In this document: in pieces, positions 35,402 through 42,447 of the stretch
Layout of the letters: each line of letters begins with the position of its first letter
How positions within the stretch are numbered: the stretch's first letter is position 1
NCBI RefSeq assembly: GCF_021129195.1
Contig: NZ_JAJOHW010000057.1
Span: forward strand, 1 to 42,447
DNA length: 42,447 nucleotides
From: Chromobacterium aquaticum
Lineage (GTDB): Bacteria > Pseudomonadota > Gammaproteobacteria > Burkholderiales > Chromobacteriaceae
Direction of reading: 5' to 3'
Notes under the pieces: model-generated
Database searches by the model: none
The model's input: the letters and a program-made list of their open reading frames with translations, nothing else
Told to the model about the DNA's origin: nothing
Made by a program: the position numbers and the translations under genes

Positions 35402-35429
35402 ATTCTAGTCCAATTTCCCGGTGTGGCGA
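35402..35429 (-). promoter_or_regulatory. Possible promoter of the xseB-ispA-dxs operon
   Basis: On the minus strand -10 TAGAAT (35407-35402) is preceded by TCGCCA (35429-35424) at 16 bp, a weak -35. The -10 lies about 88 nt before the xseB start. The rest of the 255-bp gap between xseB and the divergent SDR gene (35315-35569) shows no other clear signal. Confidence 0.45.
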
Positions 35430-35569
35430 CAGAGGCGATTGAGCGCTTTTGGCAAGTCGGGACGCGGTTGGAATGGTAATCGTCCAGGAAGGGAACGCGC
35501 CTAGCGGACAATTCCCCGTCGTCCGCATTTGCGGTAGGGTGTCGCCAATAGAAAACGACAGGGGCCAGC

Positions 35570-36403
35570 ATGCAATCTCAACCATCGATACTCATCACCG
35601 GCTGCTCCAGCGGCATCGGCTATCACACCGCCATCATCCTGGCCCAGCGCGGCTGGCGCGTGATCGCCAGCTGCCGCGCCGCCGCTGACGTGGAGCGCCT
35701 GCGCAGCGAGGGCATGACTTGCATCCAGCTGGATGTGAACGATACCGGTTCCATACACACCGGTTTGGCCCAGGCGCTGGAGCTGGCCGGCGGCCGCCTG
35801 GACGCCTTGTTCAATAATGCCGGTTTCGGCCAGCCCGGCGCGGTGGAGGACATCAGCCGCGCCGCGATGCGCGAGCAGTTCGAGACCAATTTGTTCGGCC
35901 CCTGGGAACTGAGCAACGCCGCGCTCAAGGTGATGCGCGCCCAGGGTCATGGCCGCATCGTGTTCAATAGCTCCATCCTCGGCTTCGCCGCCATGCGCTG
36001 GCGCGGCGCTTACAACGCCAGCAAGTTCGCGATGGAAGGCTTGTGCGACACCCTGCGCCACGAATTGCACGGCAGCGACATCCATGTGTCGCTGGTGGAG
36101 CCGGGGCCGATAGAAAGCCGCTTCCGCCCCAATGCGCTGGCGCGTTTCCTGAAGAACGTGGACATCGACGCCAGCTGTCACCGCGAGGCCTATCAGCAGC
36201 AGCTGGCGCGGCTGAAGAAAGAGGGCCACGCCGCGCCGTTCACCCTGCCGGCCAGCGCGGTGGCGGAGGCGGTATACCGCGCCATCACCGCGGCCAAGCC
36301 GGCGGCGCGCTATCGGGTGACTTTCCCCACCAAGCTGTACTGGTGGCTGCGGCGTCTGTTGCCAACCCGTTGTTTTGACTGGGCCTTGCGCGCGGCTACC
36401 TGA
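35570..36403 (+). CDS. Short-chain dehydrogenase/reductase
   Basis: 277 residues, classical SDR. TGCSSGIGYHTA (TGxxxGxG) at about residues 10-21, DVNDTGS, NNAGFGQPG (NNAG) near residue 83, SSILGFAAM with Ser, and YNASKFAMEGL (YxxxK) near residue 150. The late part (SLVEPGPIESRF) and length match family members annotated as sugar or steroid oxidoreductases, but the substrate is open. The ATG at 35570 follows CAGGGGCC. It is alone, 255 bp from xseB on the other strand and 211 bp before the ABC transporter operon. Confidence 0.88.
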   Translation: MQSQPSILITGCSSGIGYHTAIILAQRGWRVIASCRAAADVERLRSEGMTCIQLDVNDTGSIHTGLAQALELAGGRLDALFNNAGFGQPGAVEDISRAAMREQFETNLFGPWELSNAALKVMRAQGHGRIVFNSSILGFAAMRWRGAYNASKFAMEGLCDTLRHELHGSDIHVSLVEPGPIESRFRPNALARFLKNVDIDASCHREAYQQQLARLKKEGHAAPFTLPASAVAEAVYRAITAAKPAARYRVTFPTKLYWWLRRLLPTRCFDWALRAAT

Positions 36404-36486
36404 TGCACGGCCAAGTCTTTGGCTTAGCATGAGTTTTTCTATGCATAGTCATGTTTTTTCTTAGATGACATTTTGATAGTTTCTTG

Positions 36487-36516
36487 TTGATCTAGTCTGG
36501 CGATTCGCTTTACAGT
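36487..36516 (+). promoter_or_regulatory. Predicted promoter for the peptide ABC transporter operon
   Basis: TTGATC (36487-36492), 18-bp spacer, TACAGT (36511-36516). The leader (about 90 nt) holds a direct repeat TTGCTCATG (36525-36533 and 36538-36546) and the hairpin at 36575-36589. Upstream, 36404-36486 is AT-rich with a 10-bp palindrome CTATGCATAG at 36439-36448. Confidence 0.5.
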
Positions 36517-36574
36517 CACGGCACTTGCTCATGGTATTTGCTCATGCCGGAGCAGGCATAACAAATATTGAGAT

Positions 36575-36589
36575 GCCGGGATTCCCGGC
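36575..36589 (+). other. Short hairpin before the transporter Shine-Dalgarno
   Basis: GCCGGG-ATT-CCCGGC forms a 6-bp perfect stem, 11 nt before the Shine-Dalgarno AAGGAG (36601-36606). It may influence translation or mRNA stability of the binding-protein gene. Confidence 0.45.
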
Positions 36590-36614
36590 TCCGTGACACA
36601 AAGGAGTAAGCGAG

Positions 36615-38420
36615 ATGAATCGCTGGAAATGGCTGCCCCTGCTGCTGGCGGGGGCGGGCCTGTTCGCGTCCGCGCAGGCGGCCGATATGACCAAGACGCT
36701 GAAGGTGTCCTTCCTGGCGCCCGAGACCGGCTTCGACCCGGCCAAGATGAGTGACATCTATTCGCTGGGCGTGATCGAGAACATCTTCGACAACCTGCTC
36801 AGGTACGACTATCTGGCGCGGCCGCTCAAGCTCAAACCCGGCACCGCCCAGGCGCTGCCGGAAATATCGGCGGACGGCAAGGTCTTCACTTTCAAAATCC
36901 GGCCCGGCATCTATTTTGCCGACGATCCGGCCTTCAAGGGCAAGAAGCGTGAGCTGACCGCGGCGGACTACGCCTACAGCATCAAGCGCTTCGCCGATCC
37001 CAAGGTCAGTTCGCCCAACGCCACCTCTTATACCGACTACGTGCTGGGGCTGGCGGAGGCGGGCAGCGCCGCCAGCAAGAAAGGCCGCTTCGATTACGAC
37101 AAGCCCATCGAAGGCATCAAGGCGCTGGACCGCTACACCCTGCAGCTGACGCTGAAAAAGCCCAATTACAACTTCCTCTACACCGTGGCCGCCAAATTCA
37201 GCGGCGCGGTGGCGCGCGAGGTGATTGAAACCTACGACAGCAACACCAACGCCCACCCGGTGGGCACTGGGCCGTTTGTGCTGAAGGAATGGAAGCCGGG
37301 CAACCGCATCATCCTGGAAGCCAACCCCGGCTACCGCAAGGAAGTGTTCGCCGACGAGCCGGCCGCCGACGCGCCGCCGTTGGACCGCGAAATTGCAGAT
37401 CAGCTGCGCGGCAAGACCCTGCCGGTCATCGGCCGCATCGATATCAAGGTGATAGAAGAAGAACAGCCGCGCTGGCTGTCCTTCCTCAACAAGCAGATCG
37501 ACTACATCGGCGTGCCCAAGTCCGCGATTCCGTCCACCGTGCACAGCAGCGAGGCCAACCCCTTCCAGGCCAGCCTCAACCCGACGCTGGCGCAGCGCGG
37601 CATCCGCCTGCACCACAATCTGGGCATGGACCTGACTTACGCCTTCTTCAATATGCGCGATCCTGTGGTGGGCGGTTATAGCAAGCAAAAGATCGCGCTG
37701 CGCCGCGCCATCGCCATGGCTTACCCCAGCCAGGAAGTGATCAAGCTGCTGTACAGCGGCCAGGCCATCCAGTTGCAGAACCTGGTGCCCCTGAACATGG
37801 TGGGCAACGATCCGCGCTTTCACGGCGCGCCGGACTTCGATCCGGCGCTGGCCAATGCCTTGCTGGATCAGGCCGGCTACAAGATCGGTCCGGACGGCTA
37901 CCGCCGCCAGCCCAACGGCCAGCCGCTGCTGATCACCCAGGCCACCCAGGGCAGCGCATTCGACAAGCAGTTCAACCAGATCTGGCAGAAGGCTTTCGAC
38001 AGCATCAAGCTGCGCGTCACCTTCAAAGTGGCCAAGTGGAATGAAAACCTCAAGGCCGCCTACGCCGGCAAGGTGCAGATGTGGTCCTTGGGCGGTTCCG
38101 CCGCCATTCCGGATGGCGACGACTTCGTCACCGGCTTGTGGAGCAAGCAGATTGGCATCGCCAACCTGCCGTTCTTCAGCCGGCCGGAGTTCGACAAGGC
38201 TTATGAAGCATCGCAAGTGCTGCCCAACGGCCCTGAGCGCGACGCGCTGTTCGACCGCATGAATCGGGTGGCCGCCGCCTATCAGCCCTATGTGCTGGGC
38301 GTGACCCGCTTCGAAAACGTCGTCAGCCACGACTATCTCAAGGGTTACAAACCGCATCCGCTGGCCACGATAGGGGCGTCCTGGCGTTATGTCGACATCG
38401 ACCTGAGCAAGCGCCGCTAA
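36615..38420 (+). CDS. Peptide ABC transporter periplasmic binding protein (SBP family 5, YejA-like)
   Basis: 601 residues. Signal peptide cleaved near residue 22 (SAQA-AD). Then TKTLKVSFLAPETGFDPAKMSD and VIENIFDNLLRYDYLARPLKLKPGTAQALPEIS, typical of family-5 dipeptide/oligopeptide binding proteins, with HPVGTGPFVLKEWKPGNRI in the middle. It captures peptide-like ligands in the periplasm for the permeases encoded next. The substrate is unknown. AAGGAG lies 8 nt before the ATG at 36615. First gene of a four-gene operon. Confidence 0.9.
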   Translation: MNRWKWLPLLLAGAGLFASAQAADMTKTLKVSFLAPETGFDPAKMSDIYSLGVIENIFDNLLRYDYLARPLKLKPGTAQALPEISADGKVFTFKIRPGIYFADDPAFKGKKRELTAADYAYSIKRFADPKVSSPNATSYTDYVLGLAEAGSAASKKGRFDYDKPIEGIKALDRYTLQLTLKKPNYNFLYTVAAKFSGAVAREVIETYDSNTNAHPVGTGPFVLKEWKPGNRIILEANPGYRKEVFADEPAADAPPLDREIADQLRGKTLPVIGRIDIKVIEEEQPRWLSFLNKQIDYIGVPKSAIPSTVHSSEANPFQASLNPTLAQRGIRLHHNLGMDLTYAFFNMRDPVVGGYSKQKIALRRAIAMAYPSQEVIKLLYSGQAIQLQNLVPLNMVGNDPRFHGAPDFDPALANALLDQAGYKIGPDGYRRQPNGQPLLITQATQGSAFDKQFNQIWQKAFDSIKLRVTFKVAKWNENLKAAYAGKVQMWSLGGSAAIPDGDDFVTGLWSKQIGIANLPFFSRPEFDKAYEASQVLPNGPERDALFDRMNRVAAAYQPYVLGVTRFENVVSHDYLKGYKPHPLATIGASWRYVDIDLSKRR

Positions 38421-38468
38421 CTATCTTGATCCGGGGCGCAGCCGCGCCGCTATATTCTGGAGAAGCAG

Positions 38469-39410
38469 ATGTTCAATTTCATCATCCGCCGGATCTGGCA
38501 GATGGTGCCGACGATGTTCGGCGTCATGCTGCTGGTGTTCGTGCTATTCAACTGGGTGGGCGGAGACCCCACCTATATCCTGGCCGGCAAACGCCTGACG
38601 CCGGAAGTCATGGCCAATATCCGCGCCCAGCTGGGCCTGGACCTGAGCCTGCCGCAGCAGTTCTGGCTCTTCGTCAAGCAAGTGGCCACCTTCGACTTCG
38701 GCACCTCCTGGTCCACCCAGCAATCGGTTACCGCCACGCTGGCCTCGCGCATCGGTCCCTCGCTGACGCTGACCGGCACCTTGCTGGTGTTCGAACTGCT
38801 GACCGCGCTGCCCATCGCCATCGCCGTGGCTTACTACCGCGGCACGCTGACCGACCGCATGGTGACGCTGATCTGCACCGTGGCGATGTCCGTCAGCTCG
38901 CTGGCCTACATCATCGTCGGCCAATACCTGCTGGCCTTCAAACTGGACTGGTTCCCGGTGATGGGCTGGGACGACGACAGCCTGCTGTGCAGCCTGCTGA
39001 TCTACGTGCCGCTGCCGCTGATCCTGGGCATGCTGGTGTCGCTGGCGCCCAATGTGCGTTTCTACCGCAGCTTCGTGGTGGAGGAGCTTAGCCACGACTA
39101 TGTGCGCACCGCGCGCGCCAAGGGTCTGTCGGAAAAAACCGTGCTGTTCAAGCATGTGCTGCGCAACGCGCTGATCCCGGTGGTCACCGCGGTGATGATG
39201 TCCTTGCCCTTCCTGGTGCTGGGCTCGATGCTGCTGGAGCGCTTCTTCGGCATTCCCGGCATGGGCAATGAACTGCTGATGGCGGTGGACAAGAGCGATT
39301 TTCCGGTGATCAAGGCCATTACCGTGACCATCGCCGGCGCCGCCATGGTGTTCAACCTGCTGGCCGACATCATCTACAAGTGGATCGATCCACGCGTGCA
39401 ACTCAAGTGA
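38469..39410 (+). CDS. Peptide ABC transporter permease (DppB/YejB-type)
   Basis: 313 residues, six predicted helices. N-terminal MFNFIIRRIWQMVPTMFGVMLLVFVLF, then the EAA-type cytoplasmic loop DYVRTARAKGLSEKTVLFKHVLRNALIPVV at about residues 215-244 that docks on the ATPase. One of two inner-membrane subunits. GGAGAAGCAG precedes the ATG, 48 nt after the binding-protein gene; TTGATC (38427) and TATATT (38452) in that gap are too far apart (19 bp) for a good promoter. Confidence 0.93.
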   Translation: MFNFIIRRIWQMVPTMFGVMLLVFVLFNWVGGDPTYILAGKRLTPEVMANIRAQLGLDLSLPQQFWLFVKQVATFDFGTSWSTQQSVTATLASRIGPSLTLTGTLLVFELLTALPIAIAVAYYRGTLTDRMVTLICTVAMSVSSLAYIIVGQYLLAFKLDWFPVMGWDDDSLLCSLLIYVPLPLILGMLVSLAPNVRFYRSFVVEELSHDYVRTARAKGLSEKTVLFKHVLRNALIPVVTAVMMSLPFLVLGSMLLERFFGIPGMGNELLMAVDKSDFPVIKAITVTIAGAAMVFNLLADIIYKWIDPRVQLK

Positions 39411-39426
39411 GCGCGGAGCACAAGAC

Positions 39427-40491
39427 ATGACGACATTGCAAAATACCGCCGGCGCCGCGCCGGCCGCCCCCTCGCGCAGCCTGTGGGCGCTGGGCTGGCA
39501 ACGCCTGAAGCGCGATCGCATCGGCTTCGTCTCGCTGTGGGTGGTGGTGGCTTTCATGCTGCTGGCCGCCGCCGGCTGGCTCAATCTGGCCGGCCGCGGC
39601 TGGAACGACGAAATCGCCGCCTCCTACGCGCCGCCGACCTTGCTGCTGGAGAAATACCGCCAGCAGGAAACCCCGGCTGCCGGCGGCGCGGCCTCCACCG
39701 CCATCGTGCCCACCGAGCGCTTGAAACCGTCGGAAGACCCCATCCACGACTGGATGGAAGCCGCGCGCCCGCATGCCGCCGAGTATGCCCAGCCGGAAGT
39801 GAAGAAAGTGGAATCGCTGCCCTTCGGCGCGGACCAGCGCGGCCGCAACATTCTGGACAAAGTGATCAAGGGTACCGCCACCTCGCTGCTGGTCGGCTTC
39901 TTCGGCGCCTTGCTGTCCATCCTGATCGGCAGCACGCTGGGCGCGATGGCCGGCTATTTCGGCCGCAAGGTGGACGATTTCCTGATGTGGTTCTACAGTG
40001 TGTTCACCTCGGTGCCGGACATGCTGCTGCTGCTCGCCTTCGCCGCCGTGGCCGGCCGCGGCATCGCCACCGTCATCCTGGTGCTGTCGCTGACCAGCTG
40101 GACCGGCACCTTCCGCCTGGTGCGCGCCGAGTTCATCAAGAACCGCTCGCGCGAGTACGTGCAGGCGGCGGATGCGATCGGCGCCAGCCACAGCCGGCGC
40201 ATGTTCATCCACATCCTGCCCAATATCTCCCATCTGCTGCTGGTGCAGTTCTCCCTGCTGATGGTGGGCCTGATCAAGTATGAAGTGATCCTGTCCTTCC
40301 TCGGCTTCGGCGTGGATGTGCGCCAGGTGAGCTGGGGCTCGATGCTGGCGGAAGTGCCGGAAGAACTGCTGCAAGGCTTCTGGTGGCAACTGGCCATGGT
40401 GGTGCTGTTCATGTCCACCCTGGTCACCGCTTTCAGCATGTTGACCGATGCGCTGCGCGACGCGCTGGACCCGCGCGCGGCCGTGAAGTGA
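39427..40491 (+). CDS. Peptide ABC transporter permease (DppC/YejE-type)
   Basis: 354 residues. The first helix (residues about 32-55) is followed by an unusually long periplasmic stretch of about 90 residues (PPTLLLEKYRQQETPAAGG to KVESLPFGADQRGRNIL) before the five-helix core, like YejE. The EAA loop is EYVQAADAIGASHSRRMFIHILPNI near residue 245. It forms the second membrane subunit. It starts 17 nt after the DppB-type gene and ends 17 nt before the ATPase gene. Confidence 0.92.
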   Translation: MTTLQNTAGAAPAAPSRSLWALGWQRLKRDRIGFVSLWVVVAFMLLAAAGWLNLAGRGWNDEIAASYAPPTLLLEKYRQQETPAAGGAASTAIVPTERLKPSEDPIHDWMEAARPHAAEYAQPEVKKVESLPFGADQRGRNILDKVIKGTATSLLVGFFGALLSILIGSTLGAMAGYFGRKVDDFLMWFYSVFTSVPDMLLLLAFAAVAGRGIATVILVLSLTSWTGTFRLVRAEFIKNRSREYVQAADAIGASHSRRMFIHILPNISHLLLVQFSLLMVGLIKYEVILSFLGFGVDVRQVSWGSMLAEVPEELLQGFWWQLAMVVLFMSTLVTAFSMLTDALRDALDPRAAVK

Positions 40492-40508
40492 GAGGGGGAG
40501 AACAGACC

Positions 40509-42209
40509 ATGACCCAGAACCAGACCCTGCTGTCGGTACGCAATCTCAAAGTGGCGTTCCGCCAGGAGAACGGCGGCGAATTCCAGGCGCTCAAGGGCGT
40601 CAGCTTCGACATCCCGGCCAAGCGCACCGTCGCCTTGGTGGGCGAATCCGGCTCCGGCAAATCGGTGACCTCGATGGCCATCATGCGCCTGCTGTCGCCG
40701 CAGCACGCCCAAATCCACCCGGACAGCCAGATCCTGCTGCACGGGCGCGACCTGCTGCGCGCCAGCGGCGCCGAGATGCGCGCGCTGCGCGGCAAGGACA
40801 TCGCGATGATCTTCCAGGAGCCGATGAGCTCGCTGAACCCGGTGTTCAGCGTCGGCGAGCAGATCATGGAAGCCTTGATGCTGCACGCCAAGCTGGGCCG
40901 CCGCGCCGCGCGCCGGCGCGCGATCGAACTATTGCGCGAAGTGGGCCTGCCGGAACCGGAAAGCAAGGTGGACAGCTACCCGCACCAACTGTCCGGCGGC
41001 CAGCAGCAGCGGGTGATGATCGCGATGGCCATCGCTTGCGAACCCAAGCTGCTGATTGCCGACGAACCCACCACCGCGCTGGACGTGACCATTCAGAAGC
41101 AGATCCTGCAACTGATCGCCGATCTGCAGAAGAAGCACGATATGGCGGTGCTGTTCATCACCCACGACCTGGGCGTGGTGGGCGAGTTCGCCGACGAAGT
41201 CATCGTGATGCGTCACGGTGAAATCCGCGAACAGGGCAGCGTGCAGCAAATCTTCGACGCGCCGCAGGACGCCTACACCAAGGCGCTGCTGGCCTGCCGC
41301 CCGCACCTGGACCGGCGGCCGCAGCGGCTGGCAGTGATCGACGACTTCCTGCGGCCGGGCGGCTATGTGGAGCCGCCGCAGCGCGAGCGCGGCTACCGCG
41401 ACGACGACGAAATCATCCTGGACGTGCGCGGGCTCAGCAAATCCTTCGACGTGCGCGAAGGCTTGTTCGGCAAGCGCCAGTTTCACGCGGTCAAGGACGT
41501 GTCCTTCAAGCTGGCCAAGGGTAAAACCCTGGGCATCGTTGGCGAATCCGGCTCCGGCAAGACCACCGTAGGGCTGACCCTGGTGCGGCTGCACCAGGCC
41601 AGCGGCGGTCAGGCGCTGTTCCACGGCCAGGACCTGCTGGGCATGGACGCCAAGGCCTTCCACGCCTACAAGCGCCGCATTCAGATCATCTTCCAGAACC
41701 CCTATGCCTCGCTGAACCCGCGCTTCACCGTGGAACAGATCCTGAGCGAACCGATGCAGCTACACGGCATCGGCCGCGACGGCGGCGAGCGGCGCAAGCT
41801 GGCGCAGGAGCTGCTGGACAAAGTAGGGATGCCGGCCGGAGCGCTGCAGAAATACCCGCACGAATTTTCCGGCGGCCAGCGTCAGCGCATCGCGATTGCG
41901 CGCTGCCTGACCTTGAAGCCGGAAGTGCTGATCTGCGACGAATCGGTGTCGGCGCTGGACGTGTCGGTGCAAGCGCAAGTGCTGAACCTGCTGCAAGACC
42001 TGCAGGACGAATACGGCCTGTCCTATCTGTTCATCTCGCACGATCTGGCGGTGGTGAAACACATCTCCGACCAGGTGATGGTGATGAACAAGGGCGAAGT
42101 GGTGGAGCAGGCGGACGCGGACCAGATCTACCGCGAACCGCAGCAGAGCTATACCCGCAAGCTGTTGGAGTCCATCCCGCAGGGCTGGATGGGGATGGCG
42201 CCGGCTTGA
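40509..42209 (+). CDS. Fused double ATP-binding subunit of the peptide ABC transporter (YejF/GsiA-type)
   Basis: 566 residues made of two complete ABC domains, DppD-like then DppF-like. Domain 1: Walker A GESGSGKS near residue 46, Q-loop [10 protein letters not shown], signature LSGGQQQR, Walker [13 protein letters not shown]. Domain 2: GESGSGKT near residue 347, [32 protein letters not shown] linker of roughly 75 residues joins them. Both sites look active. The start at 40509 (GGGGGAGAACAG upstream) is preferred over the longer open frame from 40383. Last gene of the operon; terminator follows. Confidence 0.93.
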   Translation: MTQNQTLLSVRNLKVAFRQENGGEFQALKGVSFDIPAKRTVALVGESGSGKSVTSMAIMRLLSPQHAQIHPDSQILLHGRDLLRASGAEMRALRGKDIAMIFQEPMSSLNPVFSVGEQIMEALMLHAKLGRRAARRRAIELLREVGLPEPESKVDSYPHQLSGGQQQRVMIAMAIACEPKLLIADEPTTALDVTIQKQILQLIADLQKKHDMAVLFITHDLGVVGEFADEVIVMRHGEIREQGSVQQIFDAPQDAYTKALLACRPHLDRRPQRLAVIDDFLRPGGYVEPPQRERGYRDDDEIILDVRGLSKSFDVREGLFGKRQFHAVKDVSFKLAKGKTLGIVGESGSGKTTVGLTLVRLHQASGGQALFHGQDLLGMDAKAFHAYKRRIQIIFQNPYASLNPRFTVEQILSEPMQLHGIGRDGGERRKLAQELLDKVGMPAGALQKYPHEFSGGQRQRIAIARCLTLKPEVLICDESVSALDVSVQAQVLNLLQDLQDEYGLSYLFISHDLAVVKHISDQVMVMNKGEVVEQADADQIYREPQQSYTRKLLESIPQGWMGMAPA

Positions 42210-42231
42210 GTCCGCGTTTTCTTCCGTTAAG

Positions 42232-42258
42232 AACCGCCGGTCTCCCGGCGGTTTTTTT
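42232..42258 (+). terminator. Intrinsic terminator of the peptide ABC transporter operon
   Basis: AACCGCCGG pairs perfectly with CCGGCGGTT over a 4-nt loop, followed by Ts to 42258. The stop codon of the convergent gene (42257-42259) lies inside the T-tract, so the two 3' ends touch. Confidence 0.85.
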
Positions 42259-42447
42259 ATTGCCCCACCAGCGCGCGGAAACCGTAGTGCAGCAGCGCGT
42301 AAGCGCCAAACAGCGCACAGAGCAGCGCGCCGTAAGCCAGCGCGGAGCGTCCGGCGTGGCTTAAGTCCGTGCTGCTGGGCAGGCAGCCGTCCCAGCACTG
42401 CGCCGCCAGAAAGCCCAGGCCGGCCGCCGCCGGGCTCAGCCACGGCC
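42257..42447 (-). CDS. C-terminal end of a hypothetical membrane protein (start beyond the window)
   Basis: The minus-strand frame is open from the right edge to a TAA at 42259-42257, giving the last 62 residues. They hold AAGLGFLAAQCWDGCLPSS, a Cys pair, then a hydrophobic helix ALAYGALLCALFGAYALLHYGF and RALVGQ at the end. The Cys-rich loop and terminal helix suggest a small membrane protein, but no family is recognisable from this fragment. Confidence 0.5.
   Translation of the reverse strand, partial: PWLSPAAAGLGFLAAQCWDGCLPSSTDLSHAGRSALAYGALLCALFGAYALLHYGFRALVGQ

Noticed and set aside
38427-38457. Internal promoter before the DppB-type permease gene.
   Set aside because: TTGATC and TATATT are 19 bp apart and lie around a GC-rich hairpin; the tight operon makes a separate promoter unnecessary.
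1-42447. CRISPR arrays, insertion sequences, tRNA or rRNA genes, Neisseria-type DNA uptake sequences.
   Set aside because: No regularly spaced repeats, transposase frames, tRNA-like cloverleaf or rRNA sequence, and no GCCGTCTGAA-type uptake word was noticed while reading the sequence; a computed scan was not possible.

Overview
The window is about 42 kb of GC-rich, tightly packed chromosomal DNA. It most likely comes from a betaproteobacterium of the order Neisseriales, close to Chromobacterium (Chromobacteriaceae). This is inferred from the gene order rpsB-tsf-pyrH-frr-uppS-cdsA-dxr-rseP-bamA-ompH-lpxD-fabZ-lpxA-lpxB-rnhB, the base composition, and proteins such as a CcoI-type copper ATPase and a DsbD of Neisseriales character. 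I see no rRNA, tRNA, insertion sequence, prophage or CRISPR array.

Layout. 1-5.9 kb: a minus-strand CcoI/FixI-like copper P-type ATPase cut by the left edge; the queuosine-precursor transporter gene yhhQ with a probable preQ1-I riboswitch in its leader; a divergent quinone oxidoreductase; and two minus-strand genes of uncertain function, one of them an atypical SDR-like protein. 5.9-9.3 kb: typA/bipA, a nitronate monooxygenase and a small membrane protein. 9.3-24.1 kb: a long plus-strand run for translation factors (rpsB, tsf, frr), UMP kinase, undecaprenyl-PP synthase, CDP-DAG synthase, DXP reductoisomerase, the RseP protease, BamA, Skp/OmpH, the lipid A genes lpxD-fabZ-lpxA-lpxB, rnhB and a deoxyinosine/uracil-DNA glycosylase. 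24.1-26.5 kb: a small orphan ORF, mobB, moeA and a 2Fe-2S ferredoxin. 26.5-30.2 kb: minus-strand LysE-type exporter, AI-2E/PerM-type membrane protein and DsbD. 30.4-32.1 kb: an alpha/beta hydrolase and an orphan protein built from two tandem copies of one domain. 32.3-35.3 kb: minus-strand xseB-ispA-dxs operon. 35.6-36.4 kb: an SDR. 36.6-42.2 kb: a four-gene peptide-type ABC importer with a fused double ATPase. The right edge cuts a minus-strand gene.

How the parts fit. Most of the window serves envelope building: isoprenoid precursors and carrier (dxs, ispA, dxr, uppS), phospholipid (cdsA), lipid A (lpxD, fabZ, lpxA, lpxB), outer-membrane protein assembly (bamA, ompH, rseP) and periplasmic thiol chemistry (dsbD). 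The most interesting non-coding signals are the candidate preQ1 riboswitch before yhhQ, strong terminator-like hairpins in each of the three gaps between rpsB, tsf, pyrH and frr, a structured rpsB leader, and a terminator-like hairpin whose T-tract runs into the lpxD start codon. The best candidate for an undescribed protein is the duplicated-domain orphan at 31307-32116. I found no convincing new multi-gene system; the window is mainly core genome.
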